Assembly (NCBI RefSeq): GCF_002967765.1
Contig: NZ_PUHY01000001.1
Coordinates: forward strand, 248,001-312,000
DNA length: 64,000 nucleotides
Source of the DNA: Blastopirellula marina
Lineage (GTDB): Bacteria; Planctomycetota; Planctomycetia; Pirellulales; Pirellulaceae
Reading direction: 5' to 3'
This document shows positions 47,540 to 57,376 of this stretch, piece after piece. The notes beneath the pieces were generated by a model. It ran no database searches, was not told the origin of the DNA, and was given only the letters and a program-made list of their open reading frames with translations. How positions within the stretch are numbered: the stretch's first letter is position 1; each line of letters starts with the position of its first letter. The position numbers and the translations under genes are program-made.

Positions 47540-48583
47540 ATGGCAAAAAAATCGGGGCGAACGGCGGTTCGCATGAAAGACGTCGCCGATGTGGCGGGCG
47601 TTTCGCGGATGGCGGCGTCTGCCGTGCTGATGGGTACGGGTAACGGACGTATTCGAGTTTCCGAGGAAACGGCTGAGGCCATACGTAAGGCCGCCGCCGA
47701 TCTCGGCTATCGCCCGAACATCGCAGCTCAACAGTTAGCCGGTAAGCGCAGCAATGTGGTCGCTCTGGTTGTCCGCGATACGCGGAACTTCCTCACGCAA
47801 AAGGTTTCCGCCGAACTGCAACGAGAAGCGGAAGAGCTCGGACTTCGTCTTTTGTCGGTCGGATCGTATCCGAAGCTCGACGGTTTCAACCGTGCTCTAC
47901 AAGATCTCGATGCGGGCTGGGTCGACGGAGTGATCTATCTGGCCTACGAAAACGAGGAGCAATGGAGCGAGGTTGGGCGACAGTTTCAATCGCGACAGCG
48001 TGTTTTAACGGTGCTCGACGATCCCTGTATCGAGGGGATCGGGCACGTCAGCAGCGATGTCCGAACCGGCGCTGCTGAAACGATTGAGCACTTAATCTCG
48101 ACTGGGCGAAAGCGAATCTGCCTGATTACGGAACAACGCGATACCATCGCTATCAATCAGCGAATCGAAGTCTATCGCGAAGAGTTGGCCAAGCATGGCA
48201 TTGACTTTGGCGACGACAAAATCGTGGTCGACACCAAGGGCTGGCTCGTGAACGACCCGACGACTTTCCCTAAGTTTGACAAGATTTGTCGACACTTCCT
48301 CGACGACCACCAGGCCGACGCGATCATCTGTGACAGCGATTTCAATTCGGTCGCCATCTGCCGTTCCCTACGCCGTCTGAACGTAACGATCCCAGATGAT
48401 GTCGCCGTGATCGGGTGGGGAGACTTACAATTTTCGTCTCTGCTCGACCCGCCGCTGACCACCGTCGAACACGACTTGCCCGGCATTCTGAAGGCAGCCA
48501 TCAGCGCCATTCAATCGGATACGCCTGAGGAAACGACGGAAATTCTGGTTCCGACGCGGTTACGGATTCGCAATACTTCCTAA
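47540..48583 (+). CDS. LacI-family transcription regulator
   Basis: This 347-residue regulator has an N-terminal helix-turn-helix (MKDVADVAGVSRMAASAVL, residues 11-29), the hinge region (YRPNIAAQQLAGKRS), and a periplasmic-binding-protein-like sensor domain (SNVVALVVRDTRN onward; DVAVIGWGD near 290). It probably responds to a sugar or other small ligand. No transport or catabolic gene is adjacent, so its target is not evident. It may regulate itself. Confidence 0.92.
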   Translation: MAKKSGRTAVRMKDVADVAGVSRMAASAVLMGTGNGRIRVSEETAEAIRKAAADLGYRPNIAAQQLAGKRSNVVALVVRDTRNFLTQKVSAELQREAEELGLRLLSVGSYPKLDGFNRALQDLDAGWVDGVIYLAYENEEQWSEVGRQFQSRQRVLTVLDDPCIEGIGHVSSDVRTGAAETIEHLISTGRKRICLITEQRDTIAINQRIEVYREELAKHGIDFGDDKIVVDTKGWLVNDPTTFPKFDKICRHFLDDHQADAIICDSDFNSVAICRSLRRLNVTIPDDVAVIGWGDLQFSSLLDPPLTTVEHDLPGILKAAISAIQSDTPEETTEILVPTRLRIRNTS

Positions 48584-48622
48584 TCGTTATTTCTTTTGCG
48601 AATTGGACACTTAGTTGCTGCT

Positions 48623-49045
48623 CTATCCCTTCTCAAGCAGAAAATATGGGCCGTCCTCTCCAGTGCTGGTTTCAATGAGTTTCCAGCCTTTTGTTCGGTA
48701 GAAACCGATCGCTCGCGTATTGGCCGTGACACACTTCAATTGCCATGGCCGCGGCAGCCAACCTTCCAGTGAGTCAAGTAATTGCGTCCCTACCCCCTTT
48801 CCTTGGTGGGACGAGGCAACATAGAGGTTGTGCACAAACCTATTCGCCTCCCACACGCTCATCAGTCCGATGATCTCTCCGCTTGACGACTGGGCCACGA
48901 AAACCTTCTCGCCTTGCGTGCTGGCGGCAAAGTTGGGGTCTTTCTTCGCCGGTTCCGACAACCAATCCGATTCATAGACGAACTGTTGAAACAACTGCTG
49001 GAGAGTCGTCGCATCCGAATTGTGAGCGAGACGGATTTGTATCAT
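48623..49045 (-). CDS. GNAT-family acetyltransferase
   Basis: This 140-residue protein has the GNAT fold, with the acetyl-CoA-binding motif SSHQGKGVGTQLL (about 78-90) and the later GFYRTKGW segment. Its substrate could be an amino acid, peptide or small amine. It is convergent with the LacI-type gene and stands alone. Confidence 0.88.
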   Translation of the reverse strand: MIQIRLAHNSDATTLQQLFQQFVYESDWLSEPAKKDPNFAASTQGEKVFVAQSSSGEIIGLMSVWEANRFVHNLYVASSHQGKGVGTQLLDSLEGWLPRPWQLKCVTANTRAIGFYRTKGWKLIETSTGEDGPYFLLEKG

Positions 49046-49185
49046 GTCTTACGGAAACGATTGAACGCCTAAAGGTTCACTAGGGGCAATCGGTCACGAT
49101 CGATTGACTCGCCGTTTTCCTAACCTTATCGTTGACTTTGTCTTCACGGCGAAATTCCTACCCACCTCCTGCCAGGACCTTTACC

Positions 49186-49896
49186 ATGCGAATTGCCACT
49201 TGGGCGATTTTAACGGCCTCCCTCCTTTCTGCACCACTTTTTGCACAAGATTCCCCGTCCACTCAATCACAGCAAAGCGTCAAGCCCGGTATCAACGACA
49301 ACTTTCTTGATCCCGATCTAAAAGTGGAAGAATGGGTCAAGCGATTCGAGGTTGAAAGCCGCGAGATCTTCCATGCGCGAGATGAAATCGTTCAACAGCT
49401 AAAACTGAAATCAGGCGACCGGATCGCCGACATTGGAACCGGAACCGGACTATTCGTCGAACCGTTCGCGAAGGCAGTCGGAAAGAACGGGTGGGTCTAT
49501 GCCGTCGACATTGCGCCTAAGTTCGTCGAACGTGTAGGCAAGCTGGCCGAGGAATATCAGCTAGACAACGTCACGCCCGTCGTCTGTGGCGAGGATGACG
49601 TCAGATTGGCACCTCGATCGATCGATGTCGCATTCATCTGCGACGTCTATCACCACTTCGAGTATCCCCAATCGTCGCTCGAGTCGATTCATAAGGCTTT
49701 GGTTCCGGGTGGCCAGCTCGTGGTAATCGATTTCAATCGCATCCCAGGCGAGTCACGTGATTGGACGCTAAGTCACGTCCGAGCCGGGAAAGAAGGATTT
49801 CGAAAGGAGATCGAAGCGGCCGGCTTCGAGTTCGTTGAAGAAGTGAAGATCGAAGCGTTTAAGGAAAACTATTTCCTGCGATTTACGCGGAAGTAA
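49186..49896 (+). CDS. Exported SAM-dependent methyltransferase-like protein
   Basis: ATG 49186 has AGGA about 8 bases upstream and gives MRIATWAILTASLLSAPLFA, a clear signal peptide with cleavage at AQ. The 236-residue product then has a class-I methyltransferase fold: motif I IADIGTGTGLFVEPFA, motif II YAVDIAP, and HHFEYPQSSLESIHKALVPG. S-adenosylmethionine is not expected outside the cytoplasm, so the combination is odd; such proteins do occur in planctomycetes. An ATG at 49132 would extend the N-terminus but is unlikely. Confidence 0.82.
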   Translation: MRIATWAILTASLLSAPLFAQDSPSTQSQQSVKPGINDNFLDPDLKVEEWVKRFEVESREIFHARDEIVQQLKLKSGDRIADIGTGTGLFVEPFAKAVGKNGWVYAVDIAPKFVERVGKLAEEYQLDNVTPVVCGEDDVRLAPRSIDVAFICDVYHHFEYPQSSLESIHKALVPGGQLVVIDFNRIPGESRDWTLSHVRAGKEGFRKEIEAAGFEFVEEVKIEAFKENYFLRFTRK

Positions 49897-49917
49897 AGTC
49901 GCGTTCTGCTTCAACGT

Positions 49918-49946
49918 GCTGGGAACCGTTTGAATCGGTTCCCAGC
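49918..49946. terminator. Hairpin between convergent genes
   Basis: GCTGGGAACCG (49918-49928) and CGGTTCCCAGC (49936-49946) form a perfect 11-bp stem with a seven-base loop. There is no T run, but the position between convergent stops suggests a shared terminator or 3' end structure. Confidence 0.65.
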
Positions 49947-49966
49947 GGAATCCTGCTAATGTCTCA

Positions 49967-50944
49967 TCATGCAGGTTCTTTTGCCGCTTCTGGCATCGTC
50001 TTGTCCTCGCGCGACGTTACCCGCTCAAACTCTGCTTGATAGTCAGGGTGGTTCGTCTTGAACAGCAGATCCCAGTAGTTGAAGTACAACCCAAAGTTGT
50101 AGTTCACGCAGCGATGATGCATGTTGTGATGCACGCCGGTATTGTGCCAATAAAGCGGCCAGTATCGCAGGAAGTTCTTGGGGAACAACTCGAATCCCAG
50201 ATGGCCGAAGACATTCATACCGGTCATGTAAAGCATCCAAATGACGACGGTAAAGGGATGCAACGGCATGAAGAGGGCGACGATTGGTAAGATAATCGCC
50301 TGAACGAACGCCTCAACTGGGTGAAAGGCAAACGCGGCCCATGGAGTCGGATTGTGGCTTTGATGATGGATTCGATGCACTTTGGCATACAGATACTTTG
50401 TATGCAGCAGCCGATGCGTCCAATAAAACCAAGCATCGTGAATCAAGATCATCGCCAAAACCGTAAACCAGAAATATGGCTGTGATGTGGGAATACCGTC
50501 GTAATAGAAATGTAAGACGCCGGCCAACTTCCCGAGGTAAACCACCACGCCAATCATCGCGAAGATCGCCAACGACGAAAGACTATACAGCACCTCGCGT
50601 CGAATATCGGACCAGCTGGCAAGTGAGTTCTGAATTTGTGCGAACCATCCTGTTCTTCGTAGAACGACATAGAACGCGAAAAAGGCTCCGCCGGCGAAGA
50701 CGACGTAACGAATCAAATTCGTCGCATAGACCGCTCCGAAAATCATCGGGCCCCTTTTTACAACCGGCAGTTGTAGATCCAAAAGCCAATCAATCGCAAT
50801 CACAGCGCTACAAATCATAGCGAGTCCCGCAAACCAGGGGAGAATCGTTTGCAGGTAAGGTACTAACAACCCGCGTTTGCCCTTGTTTCGCCTAGGCAAA
50901 GGCTTAGTTGGCTCCACCGTTTTGGGGGAAGTCGCCTCACTCAT
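49967..50944 (-). CDS. Sterol desaturase / fatty acid hydroxylase family protein
   Basis: ATG 50944 has GGAG eight bases upstream; GTG 50983 is less likely. The 325-residue protein has several membrane helices and the family's His boxes HDAWFYWTHRLLH, HRIHHQSHNP and HHNMHH, which bind two iron atoms. It probably hydroxylates or desaturates a lipid in the membrane. Planctomycete sterol synthesis makes a sterol substrate conceivable, but no sterol gene is nearby. Confidence 0.9.
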   Translation of the reverse strand: MSEATSPKTVEPTKPLPRRNKGKRGLLVPYLQTILPWFAGLAMICSAVIAIDWLLDLQLPVVKRGPMIFGAVYATNLIRYVVFAGGAFFAFYVVLRRTGWFAQIQNSLASWSDIRREVLYSLSSLAIFAMIGVVVYLGKLAGVLHFYYDGIPTSQPYFWFTVLAMILIHDAWFYWTHRLLHTKYLYAKVHRIHHQSHNPTPWAAFAFHPVEAFVQAIILPIVALFMPLHPFTVVIWMLYMTGMNVFGHLGFELFPKNFLRYWPLYWHNTGVHHNMHHRCVNYNFGLYFNYWDLLFKTNHPDYQAEFERVTSREDKTMPEAAKEPA

Positions 50945-51118
50945 CCTATATTCTCCGACTTTCAGTCTATGATCCGGGATCACTACGCTCTTGGGTACTA
51001 CTGGATGGGTTGAACGGTTTCAATAAAAATAGCGACCGGGCGATATCGTCTTCCAACATAGATCCGAAAGCGAATTTGGAATAGATGAAAGTTCGCAGGT
51101 TCTGACGCATGGACCGAT

Positions 51119-51949
51119 TCATTTGCGCGACGAGATGACGGTGTATTCGACCGACTTGTGAAATAGTCCGTCATGTTGCAGCCGACTTAGTCGCTCTCTT
51201 AATTCCGCTTCAAATTCTTCGGCTTGGTCACCAAGCACTCCCTTCGAGGCATACGAAGTCGAGTATAGAAAGCCAATGATCTCGTCCGTTGTCCATACTT
51301 CGTCGACATTCAAGTCATGAACCGTTGCTGAACCAAATCTCGTTTGAGCAAGGGCCGTTTGATGACGTTCTCCTTGCTGGTAGATTCCTCCGCCGGCGCG
51401 TCGTTTCGGGCCCAGCCACTTTTCCAGCATCTTGCAGATAATTGCCTCCCACTCGGTTTTTCCTTCATGGATACCCGTATAAGCGAGTGCCACAATTCCG
51501 CCACCGTCGTCCAGTAAATCATAGACGCGATTGGCTACTCGCAGACGGTCCATCCAATGGAACGATGCTCCAAAGGTTGCCAGGCGAAACATACCAAAAT
51601 CTTCGCTAAGCTCCTCTGCCCGCATCTGGTGGAGTTGCACCTGGTCAATAGCAAGTTCTATCGCAGCCTGCCGGGCAATCGCGATCATCTGCGTGTCGGC
51701 GTCGATCGCGACAATCTCTTGAAAGTAGGACGCCAACGGTAGGAATACCTGCCCGGTTCCGCAACCGACATCGAGTAGCCCCCCTTCCCCGTTTAGGTTG
51801 AAGGTCTCGACAAGATAGTTGATGACCTCCGTGGGATAAGGACGGCGATAACGGGCATAGTACAAAGCGGTACCTTGAAAGAGATCCGCCTCGTTCCCGC
51901 CAATCTTGAAGCCTTGCCTGACAAACGATTGATCTTCGCGACTGGTCAC
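51119..51949 (-). CDS. Class-I SAM-dependent methyltransferase
   Basis: The frame begins at TTG 51955, but GTG 51949 has AGGAG six bases upstream and is chosen. The 276-residue protein has motif I LLDVGCGTGQVFLPL and the acidic EIVAIDADTQMI motif. The substrate is unknown. It follows kup by 12 bases in the same orientation. Confidence 0.87.
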   Translation of the reverse strand: MTSREDQSFVRQGFKIGGNEADLFQGTALYYARYRRPYPTEVINYLVETFNLNGEGGLLDVGCGTGQVFLPLASYFQEIVAIDADTQMIAIARQAAIELAIDQVQLHQMRAEELSEDFGMFRLATFGASFHWMDRLRVANRVYDLLDDGGGIVALAYTGIHEGKTEWEAIICKMLEKWLGPKRRAGGGIYQQGERHQTALAQTRFGSATVHDLNVDEVWTTDEIIGFLYSTSYASKGVLGDQAEEFEAELRERLSRLQHDGLFHKSVEYTVISSRK

Positions 51950-51961
51950 GACCAACTCCTA

Positions 51962-53869
51962 TTAAAGTTCGATCTGGCCACCGACCTCGACGACTTGTTC
52001 CGGCGGAAGATGGAAGTAGTCCGTCGCGCGCTGCGAATTACGTGTCATCCATGCAAACAGACGTTCTCGCCAGATTGCGATGCCGGGTCGATCGGTCGCC
52101 AGCAGATCTTCACGCCCCACAAAGAAGCTAACATCCAACTGCGAAAAATCGAGCCGCTCGTCATGGATCGTCAACAGAGCTAACGGGATATTCGGCGTAT
52201 CCATAAAGCCATAAGTTAGACTTACCCGATAAACCCCTTCGCCGATTTCTTCGATTTGACTTCGGCGAGCAACTCGGACATGCGGAACGTCGGCGGTGGT
52301 TACGGTGAGCAAGACAACCGTCTCGTGCAGTACTTTGTTGTGAGTCACGTTGTGACGCAGCGCCGGAGGCGTACCAATTGGATTCCCCGTTAGGAATACG
52401 GCCAGTCCGGGAACCCGGATTGGTGATTGATTCATCAAATCGGCCAGGAACAGTTCGATCGGGACGCTGTTTTCGTTCAATCTTTCGGCCAATAATCTTC
52501 GTCCGGCCATCCAGGTAGACATCAACAGATAGGCAACGCCTGCCACGACGAGAGGAAACCACCCTCCATGGGTTACTTTCGGCAAGTTAGCTCCGAGAAA
52601 TGACAGGTCAACCAGCAGGAATAGTCCTGACAAAGTCACCGCGGCTGATAACGACCAATTCCAACGCTTGCGGACGAGAAAAAAGAACAAGATCGACGTA
52701 ATAACCATCGTAATAGTAATTGCCACGCCGTACGCAGCCGCCAGATTACTCGACGTCTCGAACCCCAAGACAAGCCCGATGCAAGCCAGCATTAACATCC
52801 AATTCACGGCAGGCAGATAGACTTGGCCCGCTTGCTCGTGCGAGGTATGCCGAATCGTCAATCGCGGACAAATTCCGAACTGCATCGCTTGCAACGTCAA
52901 AGAAAACGCACCGGTGATTACCGCCTGTGAAGCAATTACGGTGGCCGCCGTCGCTAAGATCACAAGCGGGTACAATGCCCAGCCGGGTGCCATCCGATAA
53001 AACGGATTTACGACATCGGAAGGATCACCTAGCAGTAGTGCTCCCTGACCGAAGTAATTTAAAAGCAGCGAAGGCAAGACGAGCGAATACCAACCAATCC
53101 GAATCGGCTGCGTACCAAAGTGCCCGATATCAGCGTAGAGCGCTTCGCCACCAGTCACCACAAGAAACACGGTCCCCAGTGCTAAGAAGCCTCCGAATCC
53201 ATTGCCCAATAGAAAGTGCATTCCATGAAGCGGGTTAAGGGCTGCTAGGACCTCGGGCTTCTCGATGATCTGTGCCACTCCCATTCCCGCGATCGTCATG
53301 AACCAGACGAGCATGATCGGTCCAAAAATCAAACCGACGCCGGCGGTTCCGCGCGATTGAAAGAGAAACAGGCCGATCAAGATACCGATGGTGATGATTT
53401 GCACATACGGTTGTAATGCTGGCGTGGCGACTTCGATTCCTTCAACTGCACTAAGCACAGAAATCGAAGGGGTGATCATCCCATCGGCATACAACAAGGA
53501 CGCTCCCATCAATCCCATAGCTACGATTAAGGCACTTCCCTTGCCGGACGGATTTTTTAGGGACGTGACCAAAGAAGTTAGCGCGAGGATTCCGCCCTCG
53601 CCGTCATTATCGGCCCGAAGAATGAAGATGAGGTACTTAATCGAAATGACGAGAATTAGGGCCCAGAATACTAAGGACAAGATGCCCAGAATATTGAAGC
53701 TCGACACTTCCAACGCGTGGTCTTCGTGAAAACACTCACGTAGCGCGTAAAGGGGACTCGTTCCAATATCTCCATAAACGATCCCCAGCGCAATCAGTGA
53801 CATGATCGCAGGCTGCTTTCCATCCTCCTGATGATCGGTGCCAGAGGGACTCTTCGACGCGTCGGACAT
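51962..53869 (-). CDS. kup: Potassium uptake protein Kup
   Basis: This 635-residue transporter has about 12 membrane helices, starting with the diagnostic LGIVYGDIGTSPLYALRECF (residues 28-47), and a C-terminal cytoplasmic domain of ~180 residues. It imports K+ with H+. The length is normal. The N-terminal ~20 residues are hydrophilic. It forms a two-gene unit with the methyltransferase downstream. Confidence 0.95.
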   Translation of the reverse strand: MSDASKSPSGTDHQEDGKQPAIMSLIALGIVYGDIGTSPLYALRECFHEDHALEVSSFNILGILSLVFWALILVISIKYLIFILRADNDGEGGILALTSLVTSLKNPSGKGSALIVAMGLMGASLLYADGMITPSISVLSAVEGIEVATPALQPYVQIITIGILIGLFLFQSRGTAGVGLIFGPIMLVWFMTIAGMGVAQIIEKPEVLAALNPLHGMHFLLGNGFGGFLALGTVFLVVTGGEALYADIGHFGTQPIRIGWYSLVLPSLLLNYFGQGALLLGDPSDVVNPFYRMAPGWALYPLVILATAATVIASQAVITGAFSLTLQAMQFGICPRLTIRHTSHEQAGQVYLPAVNWMLMLACIGLVLGFETSSNLAAAYGVAITITMVITSILFFFLVRKRWNWSLSAAVTLSGLFLLVDLSFLGANLPKVTHGGWFPLVVAGVAYLLMSTWMAGRRLLAERLNENSVPIELFLADLMNQSPIRVPGLAVFLTGNPIGTPPALRHNVTHNKVLHETVVLLTVTTADVPHVRVARRSQIEEIGEGVYRVSLTYGFMDTPNIPLALLTIHDERLDFSQLDVSFFVGREDLLATDRPGIAIWRERLFAWMTRNSQRATDYFHLPPEQVVEVGGQIEL

Positions 53870-53999
53870 CGCCTGCTACTTTCAGAACGGTTTGCGTTGC
53901 GCCCACCCTCGATTCCGAAGAGGCAAGCCGCCCGATTCTCCCACGCAATCCGCAACGTTACAAGGAGCAAGAAATCGGCGACGGAGTCGCTGCTACTAA

Positions 54000-54038
54000 G
54001 AAACATCGCAGGGCCACCACCTCGTTGGTCCTGCGATG
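54000..54038 (-). terminator. Terminator of the sulfur operon
   Basis: CATCGCAGG (54004-54012) and CCTGCGATG (54030-54038) pair perfectly, and the inner CCA/TGG extends the stem to 12 bp. On the minus strand it is followed by TTTCTT. It lies 10 bases past the last gene of the sulfide operon. Confidence 0.75.
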
Positions 54039-54048
54039 ACTGGTCCGC

Positions 54049-55689
54049 TTAAATCTTGCCGTTCTCGATTGCCCACAAGCGATATCCGCCACTAATATTG
54101 GCAGCATCAAACTCATTCTGCAGCAAGATTCGTGTTGCCAGGTAACCTCGTTGACCGACCTGGCAATAAGTGGCCACTTTGCGATCCTTCGGAACTTCCA
54201 TCAATCGTTCACGTAGCTGTTCGACCGGAATGTTGGTTGCTCCGGGTATGTACCCTTTGGCAAACTCACCCTCGGTACGGACGTCCAGGACGAATAAGTC
54301 ATCAGCGTCTTCTAGAGTATCAGCGTGCAAGATCGGTTGGTCACCACGCAAGACACCCGACGCGATGAAGCCTGCCATGTTGACCGGATCCTTTGCGTGA
54401 CCATACTGCGGTGCATAACAAAGCTCCGACTCTTCCAGGTCGAATACCGTCAGATTGGCTTGAATGGCCATGGCAATCACGTCAATCCGTTTATCGACGC
54501 CATTGGTTCCTATAGCCTGAGCGCCCAAGATTCGTCCAGTTTCGGGAGCGAACAATAACTTCATCAGCATCTGCTGAGCACCCGGGTAGTAACCGGCATG
54601 ATCAGTCGGGTGAAGAAAGACCTTCAAGTAGTCCATCTTCTTACCGCGCAGTACCTTTTCACTCAGTCCCGTCATCGCTGCCGTCTTGCCAAATACACCA
54701 ACCACGGCCGTTCCTTGCGTACCGCGATAAATGGAATCGCGACCAAAGATATGATCGGCGGCGATCCTTCCCTGCCGATTCGCAGGGCCAGCCAAGGGGA
54801 TTTGAATCGGATCCCCCGTGACGGCGCAAACCGTTTCTACGACATCCCCCACCGCGTAGATATCAGGATCGTTGGTTTGCATGTGGCCGCTGGTCAGAAT
54901 GCCACCGCGCGAACCACACTCAATGCCAGCATCCGCGGCCAGCTTACTGTCGGGGCGGACGCCTATGCAAACGACGCCAAAATCGGCTTCGACAATTTCA
55001 CCGTCGCTGAGCGTGACATGCAGTCCGCGATCGTCGGATTCGAACCTGGTAGCAGAATTACCCAGCCGAAGTTCAATGCCTTCCTCGCGGATATGTTTCT
55101 CGAGCGGCAAGACCATCTCAGCGTCCCAAGGTGGGAGAATCTGGTCCGCTAGTTCGATCAGGGTTACCTGAAGTCCCCGACGAACCAAGTTTTCAGCCAC
55201 TTCGATACCGATAAAACCGGCCCCGACAATTACGGCACGCTTTGCATCCGAAGTTGCCAACTCACGCATGCGATCGGCATCATTTAGATCGCGTAAAGCA
55301 ACGATGCGTTCGCTGTTGATTCCTGGAATGGGTGGCCGAAACGGTGAAGCCCCAGTGGCGATGATCAACTTGTCGTACGACTCCACGTACTCTTCGCCTG
55401 ATTCGAGATTTTTTACGGTCACTTCTTTCGCGGACCGATCAATTTGGGTGGCCTCAGAACGGACGCGAACGTCGAGTCGGTGCCGTTCCTTCAGCATCTT
55501 GATTGGAGCGACCAACAAGCTATCTCGCTTCTCAATCTCACCACCGACGAAATAAGGAAGGCCACAGTTCGCGAATGAGGGATAGCCTCCCTTCTCCAAA
55601 ACAACGATCTCGGCGTCTTCTCCGAGCCGTCGTGCCCTTGCTGCGGCGGAAGCCCCGCCGGCAACTCCACCAATGATGACGATTTTCAT
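54049..55689 (-). CDS. CoA-disulfide reductase-rhodanese fusion
   Basis: This 546-residue flavoprotein has FAD motif IIGGVAGGASAAARARRLG (5-23), the catalytic single Cys in ANCGLPYFVGG (Cys42), and an NAD-binding GAGFIGIEVAENL. A C-terminal rhodanese domain follows with Cys509 in YCQVGQRG. This matches the CoADR-RHD persulfide reductases, which use NAD(P)H to reduce CoA-persulfide or polysulfide. It is the last gene of the sulfur operon. Such fusions handle sulfane sulfur made by the upstream enzymes. Confidence 0.92.
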   Translation of the reverse strand: MKIVIIGGVAGGASAAARARRLGEDAEIVVLEKGGYPSFANCGLPYFVGGEIEKRDSLLVAPIKMLKERHRLDVRVRSEATQIDRSAKEVTVKNLESGEEYVESYDKLIIATGASPFRPPIPGINSERIVALRDLNDADRMRELATSDAKRAVIVGAGFIGIEVAENLVRRGLQVTLIELADQILPPWDAEMVLPLEKHIREEGIELRLGNSATRFESDDRGLHVTLSDGEIVEADFGVVCIGVRPDSKLAADAGIECGSRGGILTSGHMQTNDPDIYAVGDVVETVCAVTGDPIQIPLAGPANRQGRIAADHIFGRDSIYRGTQGTAVVGVFGKTAAMTGLSEKVLRGKKMDYLKVFLHPTDHAGYYPGAQQMLMKLLFAPETGRILGAQAIGTNGVDKRIDVIAMAIQANLTVFDLEESELCYAPQYGHAKDPVNMAGFIASGVLRGDQPILHADTLEDADDLFVLDVRTEGEFAKGYIPGATNIPVEQLRERLMEVPKDRKVATYCQVGQRGYLATRILLQNEFDAANISGGYRLWAIENGKI

Positions 55690-55762
55690 GACGTTCCCCC
55701 AATATCATCCTGAATAGCAAACACGCTTATCGTGTCGAATCGTTCAACGAGGCTTCCATGCT

Positions 55763-56797
55763 CTACTTTGCCAGTGGAACGTAGGCGTAACCATCGGCCT
55801 GCAGGTTCACACTCGCCGTGAATGCGGAAACGGCCGTATCGACAAACACAACCACGTCGTCCGGACTTTTCCCTTTGGCGCTGAGCGTTTGACCACAAAC
55901 ATACATCTCGACACCAGCGTGGTGAAGATCACGTAGCAGTTCTAAGTTGGGATTTTTCTCGGTCTTGAATTCGGCGTTGTAGACCGCTTCATTCAATACA
56001 TCCAGGGTCGCGCCACCATGAAACACCAAAGCGATGTTCGCATCAACTTTTTCTTTGCCAGCTCCGGCGTAGATATTGACATAGCGAGCCACCTTCTCGA
56101 TAGCCGGATTCAGCTTATCGGGATCGCTTGAGGCCGTTACGTCGACCATAATCTTCGTCCCTGGTCGTGGTTGCTGAGTGGCGGTAGGTAGTTGGTAGAC
56201 CCCACCATGTCCTTGAATTGCAGGGAAGACGGTCTCTGTCTTAACGGCCCCATCCTTGCCCGGCACGGGATGGTTTTTCATCGCTTCCTGGAATCCATCG
56301 TTGACGAACTTGGAAACGACCATGGCATGAGCTTGGATCAGTTTCACAACGTAGGGATCATCCGACGTTTCGGTAACTTTGACACCGCTTTTCGTCTTCT
56401 CGACGTTCATTTTGATCTTGTCGGTGTGACGGAAGATCTCTGCGAACAGTGGATCACGGCGTCGGATGGGGTTCGTTTTTTCGATCCGAACCTCCATCCA
56501 ATGCACGTGTTCTTTGATCTTCGCGGCAACTTTCGGATCGTCCGATTCCGTCAATGTTTCGACGCCATTAGGAAGTTCCTTCACAGTCCGCTCGATCTTG
56601 GTGTGATTCTCGAGCAAATAATGAAAGACCTCCATATCTTCAGCTTGGCGAGCATCAGGCCCATGACCGCCGCCTGGGCCGCGACCAGGACCACCGCCAG
56701 GTCCGCCTCCGCGACCTCCTCGGAAACCTTGTGCATCTACGGAAGAGCACCAACCAACCGAACTAATCACTAAAGCAGCTACCAGTAGCCGAAACAT
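55763..56797 (-). CDS. Exported protein with DsrE-like C-terminal domain
   Basis: ATG 56797 gives a signal peptide (MFRLLVAALVISSVGW). A Gly-rich stretch (about 24-48) follows, then an uncharacterised helical region (50-185) and a DsrE-like domain (about 205-344). The latter has NIALVFHGGATLDVLN and the Cys in EMYVCGQTLSAKG that may carry sulfur. The combination suggests a periplasmic sulfur-binding protein; DsrE domains are usually cytoplasmic. It lies between Bfr and CoADR-rhodanese genes in the operon. Confidence 0.78.
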   Translation of the reverse strand: MFRLLVAALVISSVGWCSSVDAQGFRGGRGGGPGGGPGRGPGGGHGPDARQAEDMEVFHYLLENHTKIERTVKELPNGVETLTESDDPKVAAKIKEHVHWMEVRIEKTNPIRRRDPLFAEIFRHTDKIKMNVEKTKSGVKVTETSDDPYVVKLIQAHAMVVSKFVNDGFQEAMKNHPVPGKDGAVKTETVFPAIQGHGGVYQLPTATQQPRPGTKIMVDVTASSDPDKLNPAIEKVARYVNIYAGAGKEKVDANIALVFHGGATLDVLNEAVYNAEFKTEKNPNLELLRDLHHAGVEMYVCGQTLSAKGKSPDDVVVFVDTAVSAFTASVNLQADGYAYVPLAK

Positions 56798-56838
56798 TGC
56801 CAGGGTCCTTTCCAAAAATCTCGTTATCGTGAACGAAA

Positions 56839-57318
56839 TCAGCCGGCCGAAGGCGAAGACATATGCTTCGCGATGTAGGCTGATTCCCCCATTCGTTTAA
56901 TCAAGTCAAGTTGCAATTCCAGCCAAGACATGTGCCCTTCTTCATCGAGTACAATGCTTTCAAATAACGACCGTGTTCCGATGTCGGAATCTGCGGCCGC
57001 TTGCTGCGAGGCCTTCGTGTAAAACTCGATCGCCTCTTTCTCATCTGCCAGATCGGACTCAAACACATCGGTCAGAGTCTCTGCGCGCTTAGGCGTCTTT
57101 TGAAGGGTCATCTGGGGGTCACCTTTAAGGAACAAAATCCGTTCCAGGTACTTTTCCGAGTGACCGAGTTCTTCATGCATCTCTTCCCGCATACGTGCAG
57201 CCAGCAGGTCGAGTCCCCAGTCATCCATCACTGCCGCATGTAGCTGGTATTGGTGACAGGCAGTCAATTCCATCGAAAGTGCTGCTTGCAGATTCTCGAT
57301 CGATTTGGACTTAGACAT
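56839..57318 (-). CDS. bfr: Bacterioferritin, haem ligand absent
   Basis: This 159-residue protein has all six ferroxidase ligands of bacterioferritin: Glu17, Glu50, His53, Glu93, Glu126 and His129. The Met that would bind haem (E. coli Met52) is Leu51, so it may not bind haem. It stores iron in 24-mers. Its place within a sulfide-oxidation operon suggests it keeps iron from reacting with sulfide or supplies the non-haem iron of the persulfide dioxygenase; this is inference. Confidence 0.9.
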   Translation of the reverse strand: MSKSKSIENLQAALSMELTACHQYQLHAAVMDDWGLDLLAARMREEMHEELGHSEKYLERILFLKGDPQMTLQKTPKRAETLTDVFESDLADEKEAIEFYTKASQQAAADSDIGTRSLFESIVLDEEGHMSWLELQLDLIKRMGESAYIAKHMSSPSAG

Positions 57319-57376
57319 CGTTGGTTCTCCTCACAATTCGTGTTGTTGTTGGTCGTTCCCGTGAAGTGAACGTCGA

